Source: Acrocarpospora corrugata (lineage in GTDB: Bacteria > Actinomycetota > Actinomycetes > Streptosporangiales > Streptosporangiaceae). From it: DNA of 64,000 nt. The notes under the pieces were generated by a model. That model saw only the letters and a program-made list of their open reading frames with translations. It had not been told where the DNA came from and ran no database searches. The translations under genes were made by a program, and so were the position numbers. Location: assembly GCF_009687845.1 (NCBI RefSeq), contig NZ_BLAD01000046.1:123870-187869 (forward strand). The letters are read 5' to 3'. Shown piece after piece: positions 57,545-64,000 of this stretch. The stretch's first letter is position 1, and each line of letters opens with the position of its first letter.

Positions 57545-58477
57545 GTGGAGAATGTGACACCGCTCGGCGGGGACGTGTACGAGATCGACACCCGGATGGC
57601 GGGGTTCTCCGGGATCACCGCTGGCTATCTGATCCTGGGTGATCGGCCGTGCCTGGTGGAGACGGGCACGGCGACGTCGGCGCCGGTGGTCCGGGACGCG
57701 TTGGCCGCGCTCGGGGTCGGGGCGGGGGATCTGGCCACGGTCGTGGTGACGCACATCCATCTGGATCACGCGGGTGGGGTCGGGGATATCGCGCGGATGT
57801 TCCCGGTTGCCGAGATTGTGGTGCATGAGAAGGGCGCGCGGCATCTGGTTGATCCGTCCAGGTTGATGGCCAGCGCGAAGATGGTGTGGGGCGACAAGCT
57901 GGACGTGCTGTTCGGGTCGCTGGCGCCCACCGAGGCGGCGCGGATCAAGGCGCTCGGGGACACCGGGGCGATCGATCTCGGCAACGGGCGGACGCTGGCC
58001 AGCCATTACTCGCCGGGACACGCCAAGCATCATGTGGGGCTGATCGACTCGCTCACCGGCGATCTGTACGTCGGGGACGCGGCCGGGGTCTACATGCCCG
58101 AGACCGGTGACCTGCGGCCGGCGACGCCGCCGCCGGATTTCGACCTGGAGACGGCGCTCGGGTCGATCTCGTTGTTCGAGGCGCTGGGGCCGCAGCGGTT
58201 GCTGTTCAGCCACTATGGGCCGGTTGATGACGTTGCCGGGGTGCTGGAGAGGTCCGCTGAGGAACTGCGGGTCTGGGTGGATCTGACCAGGCAGGCGCGC
58301 TCGGCGGGGCTGGATCTTGATCACGCGGTGGCGATGGTGCGGGACCGGACCAAGGAGCGGTACGCGGCGTTGCGTGGCGCGGACGAGACCGCCGAGCATT
58401 TCGAGCTGCTGAGCGGGGCACCGTCGAATGTGGCGGGAATTCTGCATTGGCTGGATCGCGTGGATATGCCTCATTGA
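57545..58477 (+). CDS. Metallo-beta-lactamase-fold hydrolase
   Basis: 310 residues. THIHLDH gives His70, His72, Asp74 and His75; SPGHAKHHVG and LYVGDAAG complete the metal site. A C-terminal helical extension (about 230-310) is characteristic of the SoxH/quorum-quenching-like group. GTG start. Substrate not predictable. Flanked by tandem repeats on both sides. Confidence 0.88.
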   Translation: MENVTPLGGDVYEIDTRMAGFSGITAGYLILGDRPCLVETGTATSAPVVRDALAALGVGAGDLATVVVTHIHLDHAGGVGDIARMFPVAEIVVHEKGARHLVDPSRLMASAKMVWGDKLDVLFGSLAPTEAARIKALGDTGAIDLGNGRTLASHYSPGHAKHHVGLIDSLTGDLYVGDAAGVYMPETGDLRPATPPPDFDLETALGSISLFEALGPQRLLFSHYGPVDDVAGVLERSAEELRVWVDLTRQARSAGLDLDHAVAMVRDRTKERYAALRGADETAEHFELLSGAPSNVAGILHWLDRVDMPH

Positions 58478-58493
58478 GCTGCCATGGGCGGAT

Positions 58494-58778
58494 GCGGCGT
58501 AGCCGGGGAATCGCCGGATTGGTGAACCGTGACGGACGCTGACGCGAGCGTCCCAGGCAGTTCACGCCACCTCCGGCATATCCGAGAAGTCGCCGGTTCA
58601 ACGATGTGTCGCGGACGTCGCGCGCAGTTCACGCCGCCTCCAGCGCAACCGGGGAATCGCCGGTTCGACGGCGTGTGCGGACGCTGACGCGAGCGTCCCA
58701 TGCAGTTCATGCCACCGGTGTAAGCGGAGAATCGCCGGCTCGATGAGGCGAGCGTCTCGTGCAGTTTGCACCGGATCC
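58494..58778. repeat. Four degenerate tandem copies, ~60-80 bp each, with an internal hairpin
   Basis: Copies near 58494-58573, 58574-58641, 58642-58717 and 58718-58778 are anchored by AATCGCCGG and GCAGTTCACGCC. Copies 1 and 3 hold the inverted repeat GGACGCT-GACGCG-AGCGTCC (58534-58553 and 58679-58698). No gene is seen in this 379-bp intergenic stretch. Confidence 0.8.
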
Positions 58779-58809
58779 GGTGCAACTGGGTTTGCTGGAT
58801 TAATGAGGC

Positions 58810-58839
58810 ATGGCGGACGCTGGTAGCAGCGTCCGCCAT
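58810..58839. terminator. Bidirectional terminator: perfect 13-bp hairpin
   Basis: Arms 58810-58822 and 58827-58839, loop GTAG, located between the convergent hydrolase and repeat-protein genes. Its stem contains the same GGACGCT/AGCGTCC core as the tandem repeats beside it. Confidence 0.75.
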
Positions 58840-58856
58840 GTCAGCCGAGCGTCGGG

Positions 58857-61800
58857 TTAGCGGTCGCGGGAGTCGGGCTTCTCCTGCGGGTCGTCGAGGA
58901 CGTCGCCGAAGTCAGGCTCGATGAACGCGAGGCCGAGCGGAACCGCTGAGTCCTCCGGCTTCACGGACTTCTCCGGCTTCACGGACTTCTCCTTCACGGA
59001 TTTGTCGGCCTCGTCGAACTTATCGGCCTTGGCAGCCTTTTTTCTGGTTTTGGGCTTTTCGACGAGGGGTTCCGGGGATTTGTTGTCGCCGTCGCCAGAA
59101 AGAGGCTGGTCGGCCTCTGAGGTGGCGGGCTGCGGAATCTCGGAGGCTTCCGCGGTCGGTACGCTGGAAGGTTCTTCCGTGTCGCTTTCCGCGTCACCGG
59201 TTTCGGGTTCTCCGATTTCCCCGTCGCCGATTTCCCCGTCGCCGATTTCGGCTTCGTCGGCGTCCGCCTGGACGCTTTCTACGGCGTCGACTTCATCGTC
59301 TTCGGCGTCCTCGGTTTCCGCTTTACCGGATTCGGCTTCAGCAGTTTCCGTTTTAACGGCTTCCGATTTAGCGGTTTCCGTCTTGCCGGCTTCTGCGTCG
59401 GGGGTTTCCGTGTCGCTGGGTGCCTGCTTGGCGGGCTCGTTCGCGGGTTTGTGGTTCGTGTTCTTCGCGGGCGAGTCGAGCAGGTCGCCGAGGTCGACCG
59501 GCGGGGTTTCGTCGGATTCGTCGAAGTCCTCTTCGACGTCTTCGATGACGGAGCCGGTGAGTTCCGCGTAGCGTTCCGCGGCGTCGGTTTCGCCGTCCTC
59601 GTCGAAGGCCATCGCGCGGCCGAACCAGTCGGTGGCGGCGGCTTCGTGGCCGGCGTGCGCCAGCGCGTCCGCGTACGCGAAGGCCAGGCGGGCCGACCAT
59701 GGCTTCGGCTGGGGGTCGCGGAGTTCGGGCATGCGCTGGAGGGTGATCACGGCCGCGTCGTGCTGGCCGAGGTCGCGGCGGGCGCCGGACTCGACGATGG
59801 CGAGTTCGATCCGGCCGGCCCGGTCGAGGCGCTCGGCTTCCTTGGATTTCACCAGGTCGAGCGCACGCTCCGGACGGCCGAGGCCGCGCTCGCTGTCCGC
59901 CATGATCGGCAGGTAGTCGTCGGATCCGGTCATTCGCCGGGCCGCGCGCAGATCGCCGAGGGCCTCCGCGTACTGACCGGCGTGGTAGGCCGCGATCCCC
60001 GTCGCTTCACGGACGATCCCGATCCGCCCGGCGAACCGGCGGGCTACCTTCGCGTGCTCGTACGCGCGCTCCGGGTCCTCCTGCTCAAGGGCCCTCGCCG
60101 TGGCGACGAGGTGGCTGGCGACGAGGTCGGCCAAGTCGCTGGGGAGTGAACGCAGTTCGTCGCGCGCCTCGCGGTCCAGCTCGTCCGGCGTGATGTCGGC
60201 GTCCAGCTCGGGAAGTTCCTCCCGCTCCTTCTGCTGCGGGGCTTCCTCGTCCCGGCCGTAGCGCGCCCGGCTGCCCTCGCCGTCCCGGCTGAACGGCCGG
60301 GCACCCTCACGCTCTTCGAAGGGACGCTGAGGACTGTCGCCCTTGTCGTCGAACGACCGCTGCGGACGGTCGTCGGCGGAACGCTGCGGGCGCTCGCCAC
60401 GGTCGTCGAACGACCGCTGCGGACGATCCTCACGATCCTTGAAGGGCCGGTCGCCGGACGGACCACGATCGTTGTCACGGACCGGACGGCCTCCACGGTC
60501 GTCGCGAGATCCATAACGACCGCCGAAGCCGCCGCCACGCGAGTCACGATCACCGTACGGGCGCGGCCGATCCCCACGGTCGTCGAACGACCGCTGCGGA
60601 CGATCATCGGAAGGGCGCTGCGGCCGGTCACCACGGTCACTGAAAGGCCGCTGCGGACGGTCGCCCCGATCGTCGAACGACCGCTGCGGACGATCACCAG
60701 AAGGACGCTGCGGCCGGTCACCACGATCGTCACGAGACCCATAACGACCGCCGAAGCCGCCGCCACGCGAGTCACGATCACCGGAAGGACGCTGGGGCCG
60801 GTCGCCGCGGTCGTTGAACGGCCGCTGCGGGCGATCACCACGATCGTTGAAGGACCGCTGCGGGCGGTCCCCGCGGTCGCTGAAAGGCCGCTGGGGACGG
60901 TCACCACGATCTTCGAACGAGCGCTGGGGCCGGTCGCCCCGATCATCGAAGGAACGCTTCGGCCGGTCATCGCGGTCGTTGAAGGAGCGCTGGGGACGGT
61001 CACCACGATCGTTGAACGGCCGCTGCGGCCGGTCACCGTAGGGACGCTGGGGGCGATCACCGTAAGAACGCTGCGGCCGGTCGTCGGACGACCTCTGGGG
61101 ACGGTCACCGCGATCACTGAATGAACGCTGGGGACGGTCGCCGCGGTCGTTGAACGGGCGCTGGGGACGATCGCCACGGTCATTGAAAGGCCGCTGCGGA
61201 CGGTCGCCGCGGTCGTTGAACGGGCGCTGCGGCCGATCGCCACGGTCATTGAAAGGCCGCTGCGGACGGTCGCCGCGGTCGTTGAACGGGCGCTGCGGCC
61301 GATCGCCACGATCGTCGAAGGATCGCTGCGGGCGGTCGCCGCGGTCGTTGAACGGGCGCTGGGGACGGTCCCCTCGGTCGTTGAACGGCCGTTGCGGACG
61401 GTCCCCTCGGTCATTGAAAGGCCGCTGCGGACGGTCACCGCGATCGTTGAAGGATCGCTGGGGACGGTCGCCACGGTCGTTGAACGACCGCTGCGGGCGG
61501 TCGCCGGTGGAGCGGCGGGGGCCGTCGTTCGGGCGGAACGGGGGGTTGCCCCGGTCGGAACCGTATTTGTCGCGGGCCGCGTCGCGGTCGCCGTAGCGCT
61601 GCGGGCGGTCGCCACGGCTCGCGTCGCGGTCACCGTACGGGCGCGCGGGGCGGTCGCCGCTGGGGCGGTTGTCGCGGTCGCCGTACGAGCGTTGCGGGCG
61701 GTCGCCGCGGTCGTTGTCGCGGGAGGGGCGGCTCGGGCGGTCGTCGCGGGAGCCGTACCGGCCGCCGAAACCGCCTCGGGAGTCGCCTCTGGAATCGCCC

Positions 61801-62006
61801 TCGCGGGGGCGGAAGGGGCGGTTGCCCCGGTCGTCGGAGCCTGGGCGGCTGCCGGAATCGCGATAGCCGCCTTGGCTGTTCGCTCGGAAGGGGCGGTCGC
61901 CGCTTCTTCCAGGGGCGTCTTCACGTCGCTCTCGAGGGCCGCTACCGGCCCGGTCGCTGTTCTCTTCGCCACGGCCCGCGCCGTCACGCCCGTCTTCTCT
62001 GTTCAC
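58857..62006 (-). CDS. Low-complexity Arg/Asp-repeat protein with TPR-like core and acidic tail
   Basis: 1049 residues. Residues 1-160: Arg/Gly/Asp-rich. About 165-570: about thirty copies of an 11-residue unit [12 protein letters not shown], at least twelve consecutive. About 590-835: an ordered TPR-like helical domain ([33 protein letters not shown] and later pairs). About 840-1049: a Glu/Asp-rich tail with Lys. No catalytic motif, signal or membrane helix. GTG 62006 chosen for AGAGGA just upstream; in-frame starts at 62030 and 62159 lack one. Similar R-rich TPR proteins exist in actinobacteria; function unknown. Confidence 0.8.
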   Translation of the reverse strand: MNREDGRDGAGRGEENSDRAGSGPRERREDAPGRSGDRPFRANSQGGYRDSGSRPGSDDRGNRPFRPREGDSRGDSRGGFGGRYGSRDDRPSRPSRDNDRGDRPQRSYGDRDNRPSGDRPARPYGDRDASRGDRPQRYGDRDAARDKYGSDRGNPPFRPNDGPRRSTGDRPQRSFNDRGDRPQRSFNDRGDRPQRPFNDRGDRPQRPFNDRGDRPQRPFNDRGDRPQRSFDDRGDRPQRPFNDRGDRPQRPFNDRGDRPQRPFNDRGDRPQRPFNDRGDRPQRPFNDRGDRPQRSFSDRGDRPQRSSDDRPQRSYGDRPQRPYGDRPQRPFNDRGDRPQRSFNDRDDRPKRSFDDRGDRPQRSFEDRGDRPQRPFSDRGDRPQRSFNDRGDRPQRPFNDRGDRPQRPSGDRDSRGGGFGGRYGSRDDRGDRPQRPSGDRPQRSFDDRGDRPQRPFSDRGDRPQRPSDDRPQRSFDDRGDRPRPYGDRDSRGGGFGGRYGSRDDRGGRPVRDNDRGPSGDRPFKDREDRPQRSFDDRGERPQRSADDRPQRSFDDKGDSPQRPFEEREGARPFSRDGEGSRARYGRDEEAPQQKEREELPELDADITPDELDREARDELRSLPSDLADLVASHLVATARALEQEDPERAYEHAKVARRFAGRIGIVREATGIAAYHAGQYAEALGDLRAARRMTGSDDYLPIMADSERGLGRPERALDLVKSKEAERLDRAGRIELAIVESGARRDLGQHDAAVITLQRMPELRDPQPKPWSARLAFAYADALAHAGHEAAATDWFGRAMAFDEDGETDAAERYAELTGSVIEDVEEDFDESDETPPVDLGDLLDSPAKNTNHKPANEPAKQAPSDTETPDAEAGKTETAKSEAVKTETAEAESGKAETEDAEDDEVDAVESVQADADEAEIGDGEIGDGEIGEPETGDAESDTEEPSSVPTAEASEIPQPATSEADQPLSGDGDNKSPEPLVEKPKTRKKAAKADKFDEADKSVKEKSVKPEKSVKPEDSAVPLGLAFIEPDFGDVLDDPQEKPDSRDR
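60330..61515 (-). repeat. 33-bp coding tandem repeat array
   Basis: The DNA behind the 11-residue repeat. Units vary mainly at third codon positions and at Pro/Ser and Asn/Asp/Ser residues, indicating selection for the protein. A longer block ([17 protein letters not shown]) is repeated about three times. Copy number is likely to vary among strains. Confidence 0.85.
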
Positions 62007-62114
62007 TTCTGTCCTCTGTCGCTCGCTCACCGCGTACGGCTCGGCGTCCCGTTTCGGAGGCGGCTGCGCGGTTCGGGCATATCTCGGCTCGCGTCCCTGC
62101 TCCGACGCGACGAA

Positions 62115-62139
62115 GGCCACCCTTCTTGGTGGGGTGGCC
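62115..62139 (-). terminator. Hairpin after the methyltransferase gene
   Basis: Eight-pair stem (62115-62122 with 62132-62139) and a 9-nt loop, in the 178-bp gap between the methyltransferase stop and the repeat-protein start. It also argues against translation beginning at TTG 62159. Confidence 0.5.
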
Positions 62140-62184
62140 CGGCCCGTCCAGCCTAGCAAGTGATGGCGACTGCGCGAGCCCCCG

Positions 62185-63192
62185 TCACGGTTTGCGGCCG
62201 TAGGTGACCGCGTGCATGGGCGTCATCTGGAACCAGCCCAGCTCGGTGAACCCGTGCCTGGCCAGCAGTTCGTCGTACGCCTCCCGGGGCAGCAGCTGGT
62301 CCCCGATCTGCGCCTCGAAGAACTGGATCCCGGACATGATCCGCCCCGGGACCTCCCGCAGCCCGGCGTCGTCGGCCGGGAACGGGAAGTCGGAGATGAC
62401 GAACCAGCCACCTGATTCGAGCGCTTCCATGCTCCGCCGGGTGACTTCGTCGATGTCACGGCATTCGTGCATGGAGATGTTGTTGACGACCAGAGTGAAC
62501 CCCTCCCCCGGCGCCATCGTCTCCAGCGGACTGGTGACCAACTCGGCTCGCACGCCTTCGGCACCGAGCAGCTTGGCCGCGTTGGCGATCGACAGGCTGT
62601 CCCCGTCCACCCCGGTCAGCTCACAGGCCGGGTACGCGCCGGCGAGCCGTACCAGCCCACGACCGGAGCCACAGGCCGTCTCCAGGATCTTGCAGCCCGC
62701 CGTGAGCCGCTCGGCGAGGCCGGGGATCTGGTCGAGGCCGGCCGGGATCAGGCGGGTGTAGAACGGGGTCCCTGTGCCGGCGACTCCGGCGATGAAGCCG
62801 GGGTCGCAGCCGTCCCACCACAGGCGCTCCCCGGACCCGAGCACGCGCTCGAACCGGTCGAACATCTCGTCCTGTTCGAGGACGGTGAAGACGCCGCCCA
62901 CGTAGGCCGGGCTGGCGGTGTCGAGCAGGAGGGTGGCCATGTGGGGCTCCAGCCAGTAGACGTCGCCCTGGCGGTCGCAGAGGCGGGCGCCGTAGGCGGC
63001 GCGGCACCAGGCGCCGACGTAGAACGGGTCGAGCGCCAGATCCGCGGCGAGCTTGTCGGCGGTGAGACCGCTCGGGGTCTCGGCCAGCGCGCGGACGAGG
63101 CCCTGGCGGATGCCGATGGCGATGGTCCGGTGGGCGGTGTAGCCGGCCAGGTGCGGCAGCAGAACGGCGGCTTGGTCGCGCAGAGTGGTCAT
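62185..63192 (-). CDS. SAM-dependent methyltransferase
   Basis: 335 residues. N-terminal helical dimerisation-type domain (about 1-90: LLPHLAGYTAHRTIAIGIRQGLV, winged-helix-like) and a Rossmann domain with motif I ILETACGSGRGLVRL near 170, then TGVDGD. This is the arrangement of small-molecule O-methyltransferases. Substrate unknown. ATG with AAGGAG upstream. Divergent from the HxlR regulator across 132 bp, and probably its target. Confidence 0.87.
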   Translation of the reverse strand: MTTLRDQAAVLLPHLAGYTAHRTIAIGIRQGLVRALAETPSGLTADKLAADLALDPFYVGAWCRAAYGARLCDRQGDVYWLEPHMATLLLDTASPAYVGGVFTVLEQDEMFDRFERVLGSGERLWWDGCDPGFIAGVAGTGTPFYTRLIPAGLDQIPGLAERLTAGCKILETACGSGRGLVRLAGAYPACELTGVDGDSLSIANAAKLLGAEGVRAELVTSPLETMAPGEGFTLVVNNISMHECRDIDEVTRRSMEALESGGWFVISDFPFPADDAGLREVPGRIMSGIQFFEAQIGDQLLPREAYDELLARHGFTELGWFQMTPMHAVTYGRKP

Positions 63193-63324
63193 GTCAGTGT
63201 GCTCCTTTTCGCGTCACGTCCACCGTCGCCGCAAGGGCACGGGGGTCGATAGTGCGAGATCTGGAGCGATCGCGGTACACATTGTGGACTGGTCGGCGGG
63301 CGCGGCTCGCCTTACCTTCAGGTT

Positions 63325-63990
63325 ATGACGGAATATGGCCAGTTCTGCCCGGTAGCGAAGGCCGCCGAGTTACTCGACCAGCGGTGGATGCTGCTGGTGG
63401 TGCGTGAGCTCATGGCCGGAAGTCAGCATTTCAATGAAATCCGGCGGGGCGTGCCGAAGATGTCGCCGACGCTGCTCAGCCGGAGGCTGCGGGATCTCGT
63501 CAAGGCGGGGGCCGCCGAACGGACCGAGGACAAGAGATATGTGCTCACCGCGGCCGGCAAGGAATTGGGTCCGATCGTGGACGCGCTCGGGGCCTGGGGG
63601 ACGCGGTGGGTGCCCGAACTGGGCGATCCCGACCTCGATCCGCATCTGCTGATGTGGGACATGCGGCGAAGCGTCGACCTCACCGCGCTACCGCCGGGGC
63701 GGACGGTGATTCACGTGGTCTTCCCGGAGGCGGAGCCGGCTGTCCGGCGGTGGTGGCTGGTCATGACGCGGGACGGCACCGACGTGTGCGATTTCGATCC
63801 TGGGTACGAGGTCGTGGTCACCCTGGAGACGTCATTGCGGGAGATGTCGCGGATCTGGCGGGGGGATGTGGGGTGGGAGCAGTCACAGCGGACGGGGACG
63901 TTGCGGATTCGGGGACTGGCGAGCGCATGCCGGGACCTGAGCCGGTGGCTGCAATTGAGCAGGTACGCGCCCACTCCCCGGCCATTCTGA
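63325..63990 (+). CDS. HxlR-family transcriptional regulator with C-terminal SCP2-like domain
   Basis: 221 residues. The N-terminal HxlR winged helix (about 7-95) starts with CPVAKAAELLDQRWMLLVVRELMAGSQHFNEIRRGVPKMSPTLLSRRLRDL; its Cys8 is the conserved redox-type cysteine position. The C-terminal 120 residues (about 100-221) resemble an SCP2-like ligand domain, making it twice the usual HxlR length. A ligand-controlled regulator of the divergent methyltransferase is likely. Confidence 0.87.
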   Translation: MTEYGQFCPVAKAAELLDQRWMLLVVRELMAGSQHFNEIRRGVPKMSPTLLSRRLRDLVKAGAAERTEDKRYVLTAAGKELGPIVDALGAWGTRWVPELGDPDLDPHLLMWDMRRSVDLTALPPGRTVIHVVFPEAEPAVRRWWLVMTRDGTDVCDFDPGYEVVVTLETSLREMSRIWRGDVGWEQSQRTGTLRIRGLASACRDLSRWLQLSRYAPTPRPF

Positions 63991-64000
63991 AAGAACTCGG

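Noticed and set aside
60330..61515. Regular 33-bp repeats resembling a CRISPR array
   Set aside because: No unique spacers between units, the frame is open throughout, and variation is mainly synonymous; no cas genes.
58921..62156. Several long plus-strand frames opposite the repeat protein, reading [14 protein letters not shown] repeats
   Set aside because: Antisense of the 33-bp coding repeat; no start sites with Shine-Dalgarno sequences and no independent folded domain.

Overview
The window is GC-rich (about 70%) actinomycete chromosome. OpcA, RbpA, WhiA, SteA/SteB, a mycothiol-type DinB protein and frequent GTG/TTG starts fit a sporulating or filamentous actinobacterium, probably of the Streptosporangiales type (inference; no rRNA or marker comparison was possible). 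There are no tRNA or rRNA genes, no CRISPR array and no prophage. Most of the sequence is conserved core chromosome in tight, often 1-14 nt overlapping operons.

Region by region. 0.1-8.2 kb: a complete pentose-phosphate/glucose-6-phosphate operon, tkt-tal-pgi-zwf-opcA-pgl. 8.3-24.2 kb: an accessory block with an asparagine synthetase, a glycerol-type operon (FGGY kinase, GlpA-like and GlpB-like flavoproteins, a small membrane protein) with a divergent DeoR regulator, several small enzymes, a stand-alone double ClpC N-domain protein, a stretch of truncated genes at 18.5-20.0 kb, an ACT-GNAT fusion, and an amine oxidase-like flavoprotein with an amidohydrolase. 24.3-28.0 kb: rbpA, secG, tpiA, pgk and gap, with a DasR-type operator upstream of gap. 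28.2-34.4 kb: the uvrC-rapZ-yvcK-whiA cluster, split by an antisense TnpB element between rapZ and yvcK. 34.6-38.2 kb: a Rieske lipoprotein and uvrA. 38.4-42.5 kb: a DinB-type enzyme, a metallo-beta-lactamase-fold hydrolase, psd-pssA, and a TerC-family protein behind a yybP-ykoY-like manganese riboswitch.

42.7-54.1 kb is one long minus-strand gene train: a lysine/alanine-rich histone H1-like protein, a small protein, tlyA, NAD kinase, recN, steA, steB, a MraY/WecA-like transferase, a MurJ-like flippase and a glycosyltransferase. It joins DNA repair and NADP supply with cell-division and envelope functions. 54.2-58.5 kb: an SCP2 protein, HAD-IIA phosphatase, TPR protein, DUF1015 protein and a second metallo-hydrolase, the last flanked on both sides by tandem non-coding repeats. 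58.9-62.0 kb: a 1049-residue protein whose N-terminal half is about thirty copies of an 11-residue Arg/Asp/Phe repeat, followed by a TPR-like core and an acidic tail. The window ends with a methyltransferase and a divergent HxlR-type regulator.

The observations most worth a second look are the low-complexity repeat protein, the H1-like tail protein, the TnpB insertion whose right end seems to supply the rapZ stop codon, the riboswitch with visible Shine-Dalgarno sequestration, the DasR site on gap, the hairpin-bearing tandem repeats around the hydrolase at 57.5-58.5 kb, and the apparent deletion that beheaded two divergent genes at 18.86 kb.
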